Shown in pieces: positions 16,081-25,507 of a stretch of 64,000 bases of DNA. Numbering within the stretch: the first letter of the stretch is position 1; every line of letters starts with the position of its first letter. This stretch comes from CAYLHF01 sp964383365 (GTDB taxonomy: Bacteria; Bacteroidota; Rhodothermia; Rhodothermales; UBA10348). A program made the position numbers and the translations under genes. The notes beneath the pieces were generated by a model. It made no database searches. It was given only the letters and a program-made list of their open reading frames with translations, and had not been told where the DNA came from. The stretch lies in NCBI GenBank assembly GCA_964383365.1, contig CAYLHF010000007.1:1-64000 (forward strand), in the 5' to 3' direction.

Positions 16081-17209
16081 TTATAATTTTACGAGCCTGT
16101 ATAATTTCAGAATTTCCTCACGGGTCAGTCGCCGCCATTTTCCGCGGCGAATCCCTTTCGTCGTGAGACCCGCGTACCGGAATCGTTCCAACTCGGATAC
16201 TTCGCTTCCGATGGCTTCAAACATACGTCTTATTTGTCTGTTTCTGCCTTCGTGAATAGACAGCGCAATCGTTCGCTGCGTCTTATCCTCGAGGCGGGCA
16301 ACCTGGTCTGCAGTGGCAGGACCGTCTTCGAGTTCAACGCCTGTTTCCAACGATTCAAGATCCCGCTTCGTGAGCCTGTCCCTGGCTTTTACTTTGTAAT
16401 ATTTCTCTACCTCATAAGAGGGGTGCATCAAACGATGTGCAAGCTTCCCATCATTGGTCAACAGCAGAACTCCCATCGTATTCCGGTCCAGTCTTCCGAC
16501 CGGAAAGAGCCCGATTCCCTTCAGATCAGTCGCGCTGATGAGGTCCAGTACGGACTTTCTTCCCCGTTCATCACTCGTAGACGTAATCGTGTCCGTCGGC
16601 TTGTTGAGCAGTATGTAGACGTGGTCGGCCGGAGATATTCTCCTGCCGTCGACGAGGACCTCATCTCCAGATTGAACACGAACGCCGAATTCCGAGATTA
16701 CGGTGCCATTGACCTGGACCTTTCCCTCTGAGATGAGCACATCAGCGTCTCGCCGTGAGCAGATCCCGGAACGCGCGATATATCGGTTCAGCCGCATGAG
16801 CGAAGCTGCGGGATTGTCCGGGTCTGGAGTCGCCGTCGCTTTGCGTGGAGCCGCCTTGCCTGGAGCCGCCGTCGCTTTGCGGGGAGCCGCCNNNNNNNNN
16901 NNNNNNNNNNNNNNNNNNNNNNNNNNNNNNNNNNNNNNNNNNNNNNNNNNNNNNNNNNNNNNNNNNNNNNNNNNNNNNNNNNNNNNNNNNNGGAGCCGCC
17001 GTGCTACGACGTGGACTACTACGGGCCGTGCTGGTACGGTTCTCAGATTTGCTGTCGGAGGAGTTCTTGTTGCTCACCGGGTTTTTCAAGCCAGACGCCT
17101 TCTTGCCACCCGGCGCACGCTCGGTATCGCGACGCCGCTTGCTCGCCGCAGACCATGGAGACTCGACGTTCTCCTTTTTATTCCGCTTCGGGACCTTCTT
17201 TTTCGTCAT
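16081..17209 (-). CDS. rluB: Ribosomal large-subunit pseudouridine synthase, long basic N-terminus (crosses gap)
   Basis: The catalytic part (MRLNRYIARSGICSRRDADVLISEG, an S4 domain, then FPVGRLDRNTMGVLLLTNDG with the catalytic Asp, and IHEGRNRQIRRMFEAIG) starts at 16797. In its frame the coding reading continues upstream without a stop as an Ala/Pro/Lys-rich tail (AAPRKATAAPGKAAPRKAT) to the gap. On the far side a frame starting at ATG 17209 (MTKKKVPKRNKK) runs into the gap ending ...PRRSTAA. I join the two as one gene, since 100 N has no frame meaning. Basic N-terminal extensions are common in Bacteroidota RluB. It makes pseudouridine in 23S rRNA. The start overlaps the end of scpB by 32 bp. 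Confidence 0.85.
16892..16991. other. Assembly gap (100 N) inside the rluB tail repeat
   Basis: Exactly 100 N flanked on both sides by GGAGCCGCC, a unit repeated several times in the Ala/Pro/Lys-coding tail. The repeat probably broke the assembly, so the true length of the tail is unknown. Confidence 0.95.
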
Positions 17210-17909
17210 CCTTTACCTTCTCGTCAATTTCAGCTAATCCCGATGTCATAAGCAGTTTTGCGCGCTCCTTCTGGAACGAAGGATCATCAAGAATGGACTC
17301 TATTTCCCTCAGATTCGGCAAATCGGCACTGGAATTGAGTCCAAACATCTCCAAAAAACGATCCGTGGTTCCGTACAGAAGCGGTCGACCGATCGTTTCA
17401 GATCGACCCACAACGTCAATAATTCCATACTCCAGCAATTTCCGAAGCGTATAGTCGGAATCTACCCCACGAACAAACTCCAGGGCCGTTCTTGTCGTCG
17501 GCTGTTGATAGGCAATGATGGCAACGGTCTCCAACAGGGATCGGGTGAGTCGTTTCTTCTTACTCGATGTCAGCATGGCCTGAATGTACCCGGTCATCTC
17601 CGGAATCGTCGCAATCCGATAGCCCCCTGCCCACCGCTGGATTCTAAACGTCCTGGCCGACAGGTCATACCAGTCATTAATGTTGTTGACTGCGGTATCG
17701 ATTGCATCGGAATCGGGCGTATCTTCGCCGCTTATGTCACTGAATATCCGCGCGATTGCCGCTGCAGGGATGGGTTCGTCGGCAGCAAAGATCAATGCTT
17801 CCGCAACCTGTTCGAGATGTGTAGGTCCGAGCCGATCGATCTGATCGGGTCTGGTATTGTCTTGGGGCGGCCTATCCGGATCTTCCATACGTATGTTGCT
17901 GAAAAACAA
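17178..17909 (-). CDS. scpB: Segregation and condensation protein B
   Basis: 243 residues. Two winged-helix domains: LEQVAEALIFAADEPIPAAAIARIFSD at the start, and LTRSLLETVAIIAYQQPTTRTALEFVRGVDSDYTLRKLLEYGIIDVVGR, the strongly conserved ScpB block, followed by RPLLYGTTDRFLEMFGL. ScpB dimers bind ScpA and, through it, SMC to form the chromosome-condensing complex. The gene is 26 bp downstream of scpA and ends in an acidic tail that overlaps the start of rluB. Confidence 0.95.
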   Translation of the reverse strand: MFFSNIRMEDPDRPPQDNTRPDQIDRLGPTHLEQVAEALIFAADEPIPAAAIARIFSDISGEDTPDSDAIDTAVNNINDWYDLSARTFRIQRWAGGYRIATIPEMTGYIQAMLTSSKKKRLTRSLLETVAIIAYQQPTTRTALEFVRGVDSDYTLRKLLEYGIIDVVGRSETIGRPLLYGTTDRFLEMFGLNSSADLPNLREIESILDDPSFQKERAKLLMTSGLAEIDEKVKDDEKEGPEAE

Positions 17910-17935
17910 AGGACCAGTTTATCTGGCCCTCACTG

Positions 17936-18658
17936 TCAGAGTGAGGTATCGGGTGGTAGAGACAGAGAAAAATCGTTCGCTGATCCTCCAAAATATAGTA
18001 CAATCGTGCCAGACTTTGCCATCTCAAGTACGGCAAGAAACGTCGTAATGATGAAGGATTTAGATCTATTTACGGCCAACTCTACAAATGATTTCCGGTC
18101 GTCGACTGAAAGGGACTGAATCAGATAATCACGCTGTTGTTCGATAGAGAATGTCTCAGACTCCACCTGATGCAATATTTCATCGGGTGTTTCCGTGAGA
18201 ACTCTCTTCAGTGCAGATATCAGATCAAATATGGACGCATCGACGAGTTCTTCCTCAGGCCGCTCCACCGTATAAAGCGCTGATGAGGCCGCACCTCGGG
18301 CATGTTGACTGGATCTCTCATCCAGACTCTCCTCGAGTATTTGGGAGGCTTCTTTAAACCGGATGTATTCGAGAAGGCGTTCCACAAGTTCCTGTCTTGG
18401 ATCGAGCGGCAGCCCCTCTTCATCGAGTTCCTTCGTCGGTAGTAGCGTCCGCGCCTTGATATTAATCAGCACCGACGCCATGTAGAGAAAGTCGCCAACA
18501 CCGTCAAGATCGATCGTTTCGAGGTATCGGACATACTCCAGGAATTCGTCGGCGATATTCGAGATGGGAATATCATAAATGTCCAACTCGTCCCTCCGTA
18601 TAAAGAACAACAGAAGATCGAGCGGACCCTCAAACTGCTGAAGAGTAACTTTATACAT
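17936..18658 (-). CDS. scpA: Segregation and condensation protein A
   Basis: 240 residues. The kleisin N-terminus FEGPLDLLLFFIRRDELDIYDIPISNIADEFLEYV is diagnostic, followed by ASVLINIKARTLLPTKE and a C-terminal winged helix (KSFIITTFLAVLEMAKSGTIVLYFGGSANDFSLSL). It bridges the two heads of SMC and recruits ScpB. It precedes scpB in the same direction. Confidence 0.95.
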   Translation of the reverse strand: MYKVTLQQFEGPLDLLLFFIRRDELDIYDIPISNIADEFLEYVRYLETIDLDGVGDFLYMASVLINIKARTLLPTKELDEEGLPLDPRQELVERLLEYIRFKEASQILEESLDERSSQHARGAASSALYTVERPEEELVDASIFDLISALKRVLTETPDEILHQVESETFSIEQQRDYLIQSLSVDDRKSFVELAVNRSKSFIITTFLAVLEMAKSGTIVLYFGGSANDFSLSLPPDTSL

Positions 18659-18687
18659 AGTCTTCCCGGGAACGGCTTAACCTGATA

Positions 18688-19617
18688 TTACGTGCGATCA
18701 CTATCCCGAAACCAGTCGACCGTTTTTCTGAGTCCGGATTCCAGATCGACTTCTGGACTCCAGTCCAACACGGACGAGGCGTGCGCGTACGATAGAACGC
18801 TTCGCTCCTGTTCACCGGGCATACCAGGGCCATGGTTTTCGGAAACTTCTCCGGTGGTAAGTCGGGCGATGATTCGAAACAATTCATTGACCGACGTCTC
18901 TTTTCCGGTTCCAATATTGATGATATCTGAACCCCGCAGGTCGAGCGCTGAAAGATTGGCCCGAACAACATCTCCAACAAAGACATAATCGCGGGTCTGA
19001 CTTCCATCGCCGTTGATTACCGCCTCCGCCCCGGAGAGCATTCTCTGGCTGAATATGGCGACCACTCCAGCCTCCCCGTGCGGGTTCTGTCGCGGCCCAT
19101 ACACATTACTGTATCGTAGAGCTACGTAAGGAATGCCGTAGGTGTGCTCGTAGTAAGCTAAATACTTCTCCGAACACAACTTTGTTATTCCGTACGGAGA
19201 CAACGGTTTAAGGGGGTGCTGCTCATCCTGCGGTGCGTAGGTGGGTTCACCATAAATAGCTCCTCCGGTAGAGGCGAAGACCACTTTCTGAAGGCCACTT
19301 TTTCTTCCGGCTTCGAGAAGATTCAGAAAGCCGCGAACGTTCACATCGGCGTCAAAGGAAGGATCGGCGACACTCTTTCGGACATCCATCTGTGCGGCAT
19401 GATGAATCATGGCATCGAATTGGTGTGTACCGAAAAGCTCGCCGATGGCCGGATCACGAATGTCCATCTCGTGAAATGTCGCGTCCGGATGGATGTTAGC
19501 CAATCGACCACCGGACATATTATCTATGACGTGTACGTCTTTTCCTCGGCCGATGAGCGCGTCAACAATCGTCGAGCCGATAAATCCTGCGCCTCCTGTG
19601 ACGACAATCTTTTGCAT
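18688..19617 (-). CDS. NAD-dependent sugar epimerase/dehydratase (UDP-glucose 4-epimerase type)
   Basis: 309 residues of the extended short-chain dehydrogenase family. The NAD-binding VTGGAGFIGSTIVDALIGRG is at residues 5-24, HHAAQMDVRKSVADP follows, the catalytic Ser is in FASTGGAIYGEP, and the YxxxK pair is in SPYGITKLCSEKYL. ALRYSNVYGPRQNPHGEAGVV and VFVGDVVRANLSAL close the sugar site. Similar proteins interconvert UDP-glucose/galactose or their N-acetyl or uronic forms; the exact sugar is not readable. Likely feeds surface polysaccharide synthesis. Confidence 0.85.
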   Translation of the reverse strand: MQKIVVTGGAGFIGSTIVDALIGRGKDVHVIDNMSGGRLANIHPDATFHEMDIRDPAIGELFGTHQFDAMIHHAAQMDVRKSVADPSFDADVNVRGFLNLLEAGRKSGLQKVVFASTGGAIYGEPTYAPQDEQHPLKPLSPYGITKLCSEKYLAYYEHTYGIPYVALRYSNVYGPRQNPHGEAGVVAIFSQRMLSGAEAVINGDGSQTRDYVFVGDVVRANLSALDLRGSDIINIGTGKETSVNELFRIIARLTTGEVSENHGPGMPGEQERSVLSYAHASSVLDWSPEVDLESGLRKTVDWFRDSDRT

Positions 19618-19636
19618 AGCACGTATTTACTGCGAT

Positions 19637-20878
19637 TTATGTCGTGGACTCTGGCCGAAGGGCCACGATAGAAAATGCCTCCCTGTCGAATAATTCCCCG
19701 GCAACCGACTGTAGTTCTTCGGCCGTGACTGCGTCGATGGACGCAACAATCTCGTCCATGGAAAAGAATCGGTTGTAATATAATTCCTGGCGCCCGATTC
19801 GCATCATTCGACTTCCCATTCCCTCAAGACCCAACATAATCGAGCCTTTCACCTGATTCTTAATTTGCTTCAGCTTCCTCGGCGTTATCTGCAAATGGAC
19901 CAATTTCTTGAGCTCGCGGAAGAGCAGTTGCCGGGCCCGATCGAGATTTTTTTCGTCTGTACCCATATACACACCGAAATCGCCCGTATCAGAGTACATA
20001 TTGGCAAAAGAGTATATGTTGTAGCAGAACCCGTACTTCTCTCGAATATTTTGATTCAGCAGGCTGGACATTCCGCCACCCAGCAGCGTATTCAGCACCG
20101 ATAGAGAGACCCTGTCCTTGTGGTGAACATTGAATGCCCGGCGACCCAGAAGTAGATGGGCCTGTTGAATAGGCCTCTTCCTCGAGGTTTCTTCTGCTCG
20201 ATACGTACCGATGGGTACCTCGATCCTGGGACCGGGTTTTCTGTCAAAATCCCGAAAAGCCCGTGCCACGTGTGTGACGACTCGGTCATGTTCGGCATTT
20301 CCCGAAACGGCGACAACAATCCGATCCGGTGTGTAGTGCTCATCAAGAAACCCGACCAACCGATTGCGATCAAAAGACCGGACGGATTCTTCAGTGCCGA
20401 TGATTGGTCTTCCCAGCGGATGATCAGAAAACAGGGACTTTTCAAGGAGATCGAACGCGTAGTCCTCCGGACTGTCCGCGTACATCTTCATCTCTTCGAC
20501 GACGACGTCCTTCTCCTTCTCCAGATCTTTTTCTGGAAACGTAGGCCCCGAGACGAGATCACAGACGGTCTCGATGGCTCTTCCAAGGTGTTCGTCAAGG
20601 GCCCGTGAATAGAAACAGGTATACTCTTTGGTGGTGAAGGCATTCAGGTAGCCTCCGACGCTTTCCATTCGTTGAGCTATCTGGTGCATTCGCCGGGTTC
20701 GGGTGCCCTTGAACACCATGTGCTCTATAAAATGGCACATACCCGAATCGGATGCATCTTCGTCCCGGCTTCCTGCGTGAATCCAGACTCCGACCGAGAC
20801 AGAACGTACAGAAGGTACTTTCTCCGAGATTATCCGGATTCCACTCGGTAATGTTGTTTTTTGATACAATTCGCTCAT
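19637..20878 (-). CDS. M16-family zinc peptidase (processing-peptidase type)
   Basis: 413 residues from ATG 20878 (MSELYQKTTLPSGIRIISE). The inverted zinc motif HFIEH is at residues 49-53 and the third ligand Glu lies downstream in the VVEEMKMYADSPEDYAFD region. LLGGGMSSLLNQNIREKYGFCYNIYSFANMYSDTGDFGVYMGT is the conserved substrate-binding block. Members degrade or process peptides in the cytoplasm or periplasm; no signal peptide is seen. A gene of this type commonly follows pnp in many bacteria (YmxG-like), as here, although a strong hairpin separates them. Confidence 0.9.
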   Translation of the reverse strand: MSELYQKTTLPSGIRIISEKVPSVRSVSVGVWIHAGSRDEDASDSGMCHFIEHMVFKGTRTRRMHQIAQRMESVGGYLNAFTTKEYTCFYSRALDEHLGRAIETVCDLVSGPTFPEKDLEKEKDVVVEEMKMYADSPEDYAFDLLEKSLFSDHPLGRPIIGTEESVRSFDRNRLVGFLDEHYTPDRIVVAVSGNAEHDRVVTHVARAFRDFDRKPGPRIEVPIGTYRAEETSRKRPIQQAHLLLGRRAFNVHHKDRVSLSVLNTLLGGGMSSLLNQNIREKYGFCYNIYSFANMYSDTGDFGVYMGTDEKNLDRARQLLFRELKKLVHLQITPRKLKQIKNQVKGSIMLGLEGMGSRMMRIGRQELYYNRFFSMDEIVASIDAVTAEELQSVAGELFDREAFSIVALRPESTT

Positions 20879-20920
20879 CAATCCGGGGCTAAAACAACGT
20901 CTATATCTGCCGGATAGCAA

Positions 20921-20949
20921 GAGGGCGGAGGCTTCCAGCCTCCGCCCTC
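20921..20949 (-). terminator. Strong hairpin after pnp, terminator-like
   Basis: A perfect 12-bp stem GAGGGCGGAGGC / GCCTCCGCCCTC with a 5-base loop at 20933-20937, 60 bp after the pnp stop and 43 bp before the peptidase start. It has no U-run after it on the minus strand (TTGCTATCC), so it may be a weak terminator, an mRNA stabiliser or a processing site. Confidence 0.6.
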
Positions 20950-21009
20950 CCTTCTATCCACATGTCTCTCGATGGCCGCCTGTTTGGCCGGCCCGGAAAC
21001 AGGAAAGGA

Positions 21010-23268
21010 TTAGCGCCGACCTCCGCCATCGCGTCTGTCACCACCACGTCCCCGGTTATCCCGTCCCCGATTATCGCGACCTCGACCGCCACCTCCATGC
21101 CGACCGCCGCCTCTGCGGTCATTTCTTGGAGGACGCTCTTCATAGCCTTCCGGCTTCTCAAGGAATGGTTTGCGGCTGAATCGCAATTTCCCGTCGTCGC
21201 GAACTTCGATGAGTTTAACCTTCACCTTGTCCCCGACCTGAACATACTCGTCTACGTTGTCTACATAACCGTAGTCCAGTTCCGAAACGTGCAGGAGGCC
21301 TTCTTTTCCGGGCATGATCTCGATGATAGCACCGAAGCCTTCGACTTTCCGGACAGTTCCTTCATAATCTTCTCCTTCCTCGGGTACGGTGACGATCCCT
21401 TTGACGATGGCGAGTGCCGCAGCTGCGTCCTCTCCGTTGGTCGCAGCAATCGTCACGTGTCCAACACCATCTTCTTCCGAGATCTCTACGACCGTATTGG
21501 TATCGCGTTGAATTCCCTGAATAATTTTCCCGCCGGGACCGATGACGGCTCCGATAAAGTTTGAATCGATGGTGATTCGTGTGAGCCGAGGGGCAAATGG
21601 AGAAAGGTCCTCACGAGCCTCTTTGATCTCCTCGTCCATGATATCGAGAATATGGAGTCTCCCGTCCCTGGCCTGATGAAGAGCTGCTTCCAGCACATCT
21701 CGCGTCAGTCCCTGAATCTTGATGTCCATCTGACATGCGGTGATCCCATCTCTGGTTCCAGTCAGCTTGAAATCCATATCGCCAAGATGATCCTCGGTGC
21801 CAAGGATATCGCTCAAAATAGCCGTTCTGGATCCATCCGAGATTAGACCCATCGCGATTCCGGCAACCGGCTTCTTGACTGGAACACCCGCGTCCATGAG
21901 CGCCATGGATCCTGAGCACACGCTGGCCATTGATGACGATCCATTCGATTCCAACACATCCGCATTGATGCGAATGGCATAGGGAAACGTATCCATATCA
22001 GGAAGCATCTTGCTCAAAGCTCGCTCGGCAAGCATCCCGTGTCCTATCTCACGACGCCCCGGGCCTCGTAAGAACTTGGCTTCACCGACGCTGAACGGCG
22101 GGAAGCTGTAGTGCAGATAAAATCTGCGGTCAGTCGTATCGAATACCTGGTCCACCGCCTGCATGTCGCGTCCGGTACCGAGCGTGACGGAAGCCATTAC
22201 CTGGGTTTCTCCCCTCGTAAAGACGGATGAACCGTGGACTCTGGGCAGGTAGTTCGTATCCGTCCAAATGGCTCTGACATCGGTTACAGAACGTCCATCT
22301 ATCCGCTTCCCGTCCGAGAGAATCATCTCTCTGATAATCTCTTTTTCGACGATTCCGACGGCTTCCTTGATATCCGAAGCTGTATACCCGTCTTCTGTAG
22401 CGTCGTTTTCGCCGAGGAAATGAGTCACGGTCTCCTTCTTGATCTCACTGATTCCCCCGTAGAAACTCTCTTTATCGTACGGAGCCGAGACGTGCGCCCT
22501 GAGTGTCTCACTCGCGTAGTCACGAACCAGCGCTACCGCTCCTTCCGTCGGGAGAACGACCGAATATTCAAACGTTTTTGGACCGCCGGCTGCTGCTACC
22601 AGGTCATTTTGAAGCGCACAGAGCTTTTTAATCGCCTCGTGACCTATCTCCAGCGCATCGAGCATCTCCGCTTCAGAGATCTCGTTCATTTCGCCTTCGA
22701 CCATGATGATGGCATCCATTTTTCCGGCAACGATCAGATCGATGTCGGACGCTTCCATATCCGGAATGGATGGATTGACGACCAGTTCTCCATCTACACG
22801 TCCGACCCGTACTTCGGCGATCGGACCTTCGAAGGGAGCACCTGCGAGGCTGAGTGCGGCAGAAGCCCCCACTCCGGCAAGAACATCTCCGTCGATTTCG
22901 GGATCGGCCGAAATTACCGACGCAATGACCTGAACTTCGTTAAAGAATCCATCTGTAAACATCGGACGCAGCGCGCGATCAACGAGTCGCGAGGATAGAA
23001 TCTCTTTGTCAGTTGACCGTCCTTCCCGCTTGATGAATCCGCCGGGGATCTTGCCACCGGCTGAAAATTTTTCTCTGTAGTCTACCGTCAGAGGGAAAAA
23101 GCTCTGCCCTTCCCTTGCTTCCGTGTTCAGCACAGCTGTGCATAGTACCATCGTGTCTCCCTGCCTGACGACTACGGCGCCAGATGCCTGCTTTGCAAGT
23201 CTTCCTGTTTCGAGAGAGATGGATTTTCCAGGCCCTATCTCCACGGCCTGCGTAATTGCTTTTGACAT
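21010..23268 (-). CDS. pnp: Polyribonucleotide nucleotidyltransferase
   Basis: 752 residues. PNPase degrades RNA 3'-5' using phosphate, as a trimer in the degradosome. Two RNase PH domains (GAVVVRQGDTMVLCTAVLNTEAREGQSFFPLTVDYREKFSAGGKIPGGFIKREGR at the start; RVHGSSVFTRGETQVMASVTLGT with GPGRREIGHGMLAERAL and STCS-like SSSMASVCSGSMALMDAG in the second), then KH (IDSNFIGAVIGPGGKIIQGI) and S1 (YEGTVRKVEGFGAIIEIMPGKEGLLHVSEL) domains. The tail is Gly/Arg-rich (about 40 residues of RGRDNRG-type repeats), typical of RNA-binding extensions in Bacteroidota. It lies downstream of rpsO. Confidence 0.97.
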   Translation of the reverse strand: MSKAITQAVEIGPGKSISLETGRLAKQASGAVVVRQGDTMVLCTAVLNTEAREGQSFFPLTVDYREKFSAGGKIPGGFIKREGRSTDKEILSSRLVDRALRPMFTDGFFNEVQVIASVISADPEIDGDVLAGVGASAALSLAGAPFEGPIAEVRVGRVDGELVVNPSIPDMEASDIDLIVAGKMDAIIMVEGEMNEISEAEMLDALEIGHEAIKKLCALQNDLVAAAGGPKTFEYSVVLPTEGAVALVRDYASETLRAHVSAPYDKESFYGGISEIKKETVTHFLGENDATEDGYTASDIKEAVGIVEKEIIREMILSDGKRIDGRSVTDVRAIWTDTNYLPRVHGSSVFTRGETQVMASVTLGTGRDMQAVDQVFDTTDRRFYLHYSFPPFSVGEAKFLRGPGRREIGHGMLAERALSKMLPDMDTFPYAIRINADVLESNGSSSMASVCSGSMALMDAGVPVKKPVAGIAMGLISDGSRTAILSDILGTEDHLGDMDFKLTGTRDGITACQMDIKIQGLTRDVLEAALHQARDGRLHILDIMDEEIKEAREDLSPFAPRLTRITIDSNFIGAVIGPGGKIIQGIQRDTNTVVEISEEDGVGHVTIAATNGEDAAAALAIVKGIVTVPEEGEDYEGTVRKVEGFGAIIEIMPGKEGLLHVSELDYGYVDNVDEYVQVGDKVKVKLIEVRDDGKLRFSRKPFLEKPEGYEERPPRNDRRGGGRHGGGGRGRDNRGRDNRGRGGDRRDGGGRR

Positions 23269-23381
23269 GTTGTCTTCTGTTCTTCTTGGTTTTCTTCTCT
23301 TTACCTACACCTTCTTCGCACCGTGATCACCGTCTCCTCTTCGCAGTTGTTGCATTTCGAGAGATTATAAAAACGGATGAA

Positions 23382-23421
23382 AGAGGGGCGGCACCGTTCA
23401 AGTTGAACGATGCCGCCTCTT
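23382..23421 (-). terminator. Hairpin downstream of rpsO
   Basis: On the minus strand an AGAGGCGGCATCGTTCAA arm pairs with TTGAACGGTGCCGCC around a very short loop, with one mismatch, starting 9 bp after the rpsO stop. A T-rich run follows about 15 bases on. It probably ends or stabilises rpsO mRNA ahead of pnp; in E. coli this interval is a processing and terminator site too. Confidence 0.6.
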
Positions 23422-23429
23422 CAAATGTG

Positions 23430-23696
23430 TTACTTCCTGATGCCCAACTCGGCGATAATACTCCTGTATCGAGTGATATCCTCTGATACGAGGTAATTCA
23501 GGAGCCGACGTCTCTTACCGACCAGTTTCAACAGGCCACGCCGCGTGGAGTGGTCCTTCGGGTGCCCTTTTAAATGCTCGGTGAGTTCCGTAATGCGTTT
23601 ACTGAATATGGCGATCTGGACTTCCGGAGTTCCGGTATCCGAATCAGTCTTGCCGTATGTCTGGACCAGGTCTTTCTTTTTCTCTTTGGATAACAT
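23430..23696 (-). CDS. rpsO: 30S ribosomal protein S15
   Basis: 88 residues, the normal length. LSKEKKKDLVQTYGKTDSDTGTPEVQIAIFSKRITELTEHLKGHPKDHSTRRGLLKLVGKRRRLLNYL is the classic S15 sequence, binding 16S rRNA at the central domain junction. It stands between ribF and pnp, as in many bacteria. Confidence 0.98.
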   Translation of the reverse strand: MLSKEKKKDLVQTYGKTDSDTGTPEVQIAIFSKRITELTEHLKGHPKDHSTRRGLLKLVGKRRRLLNYLVSEDITRYRSIIAELGIRK

Positions 23697-23764
23697 TCAG
23701 AGATCCTCTTTAGATTAATACCATGCTAAAGAAGAACCCGATTCCCTGGAAGGGGCTATCGAAT

Positions 23765-24730
23765 TCAATCTGATCGAACGTGTGTTTTACGTTCTTCGTA
23801 CAGCACTTTCTGTACAATCGTCGTGCAACGCTCTCTATCTCGTTTTAGTTGCATCACCAGTTGCTCAATGCCCTCAAATCTTATCTCATCTCGCAATCTG
23901 GACACGAATTCTAGGTGAACTCTGGATTTATACAAGTCTGAATCAAAGTTCAGAAGGTGAACCTCCAGATGTTGTCCTTCGTTTTCGAACGTTGGACGTT
24001 TACCGATATTCATCATCCCGATGTAGGAATTGTTTTCAACCGTGACAATGACGGCATACACCCCTGTGGCGGGGATGACTTTTCTTTCGTCAATCAGGTC
24101 CAGATTTGCTGTCGGAAAACCGATGGATCGCCCTCGGCCGACTCCTTTGATCACTCCCGCCGAAAAGCCATACCGATATCCGAGAGACTCTCCCGCCGTC
24201 TCGACATCGCCGTCTTCTGTGAGGAGTCGCCTGATCTCAGTGGACGATATCGCATCGTCATTGAGCGACACCGCAGGGACGACCGTAACTCCAAATCCTG
24301 ATTCGGAGCCCATCGATTTCAGTAATTCAGCATTGCCCGATCTGGATTTACCGAATACGTGATCATACCCAATCACGATATGTTTCATTCCGATTCGCTT
24401 GATCAAGAGGTCACGGACAAATTCGTATCCACTGAGAGACGCTATTTCTTTGTCAAACGGAATCGAAATAAACTGGTCGAGTCCGAGATCCCTGCATCGA
24501 GCGATTCGTTCTTCCGTGGAAGTGAGTAGAGAAATGGCCTTCCCCATAAGGACTTCCCGTGGGTGCCGGTCAAACGTGACAACGGTACTCGCCAGATCAA
24601 ACTTCTTACCCATCTGACGGACGATTTCGAGTAATTCGACATGCCCCCGATGGATTCCATCGTACGTCCCAACCGTCACAATTGACGGCGTATCAGGTTT
24701 CAGTTCACCGATATTCGAAAATACTCGCAT
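23765..24730 (-). CDS. ribF: Bifunctional riboflavin kinase / FMN adenylyltransferase
   Basis: 321 residues. N-terminal FAD synthetase domain with VTVGTYDGIHRGHVELLEIVR (nucleotidyltransferase HxGH) and FDRHPREVL; C-terminal flavokinase with GRGRSIGFPTANLD and a later GMMNIGKRPTFENE and RVHLEFVSRLRDEIRFEG. It makes FMN and then FAD from riboflavin. The gene abuts truB (1 bp apart) and belongs to the nusA-infB run. Confidence 0.96.
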   Translation of the reverse strand: MRVFSNIGELKPDTPSIVTVGTYDGIHRGHVELLEIVRQMGKKFDLASTVVTFDRHPREVLMGKAISLLTSTEERIARCRDLGLDQFISIPFDKEIASLSGYEFVRDLLIKRIGMKHIVIGYDHVFGKSRSGNAELLKSMGSESGFGVTVVPAVSLNDDAISSTEIRRLLTEDGDVETAGESLGYRYGFSAGVIKGVGRGRSIGFPTANLDLIDERKVIPATGVYAVIVTVENNSYIGMMNIGKRPTFENEGQHLEVHLLNFDSDLYKSRVHLEFVSRLRDEIRFEGIEQLVMQLKRDRERCTTIVQKVLYEERKTHVRSD

Positions 24731-25507
24731 TCAGGCGTTTCTTTGTCCGGATGGCCCCGGAGAGCCCGCGATCTGTTCCGTAAGCGTTTCCAACCTCCAC
24801 GCCTGATCTATCGTGACCGCCCCGATTCGCGTACGACGAAGCGACGTTAAATGTGCTCCAACTCCGAGTTTCTGCCCGAATTCGTGTACAATACTTCGTA
24901 CATACGTCCCGGAAGAGCACCGCAGCACAAATGAAATATCGTTTCCTCCTGGCTCTTCCAGGTTAAAAGAGGATACTGTTACCACCCGCATGGGCGTCTT
25001 CAGGCGTTCTCCTCGTCGGGCTTTCTTGTAGAGTCTTTCCCCTCCCATGCGGACGGCGGAATACATGGGTGTCGATTGTATCAGTGTACCCAGGAATTCA
25101 AGACGTCCGTTTTCGATGTCTTCTGCAGTAATATGGGACGTATCGCGTTTCTCCAGGACCGGAGTTTCCGAATCGTATGATGCAGTCGTCTCACCCAGAC
25201 GCATGACCCCCTCGTAGGTTTTCTCCTCTTCGAGGATAAATCGCATGGTCTTCGTAGCACGTCCGATAAGACAGATCAACAGGCCCGTTGCCAGAGGATC
25301 CAGCGTGCCCGCGTGACCGAGTTTTTTGTCCGGCAGAAGACGTTTTAACTGGCGAATGACATCATACGAGGAAATTCCAGTCGGTTTGTCGACCGGTAGA
25401 ATCACGCTATCCCACAATTCGGGCAGTTCCGGATACGCACAGAGATCGGAATCGACTGAACTGCGGGTCACGCGCGTCATGGCACTGCTCGGCAATGGTG
25501 GACTCAC
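24731..25507 (-). CDS. truB: tRNA pseudouridine(55) synthase
   Basis: 258 residues. VDKPTGISSYDVIRQLKRLL and GHAGTLDPLATGLLICLIGRATK (catalytic Asp in GTLDP) are family signatures. QSTPMYSAVRMGGERLYKKARRGE and FVLRCSSGTYVRSIVHEFGQKLGVGAHL follow. It makes pseudouridine 55 in the T arm of tRNA. The GTG start at 25507 overlaps the rbfA stop (GTGA), so coupling is likely; an ATG at 25480 is an alternative. Confidence 0.96.
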   Translation of the reverse strand: MSPPLPSSAMTRVTRSSVDSDLCAYPELPELWDSVILPVDKPTGISSYDVIRQLKRLLPDKKLGHAGTLDPLATGLLICLIGRATKTMRFILEEEKTYEGVMRLGETTASYDSETPVLEKRDTSHITAEDIENGRLEFLGTLIQSTPMYSAVRMGGERLYKKARRGERLKTPMRVVTVSSFNLEEPGGNDISFVLRCSSGTYVRSIVHEFGQKLGVGAHLTSLRRTRIGAVTIDQAWRLETLTEQIAGSPGPSGQRNA

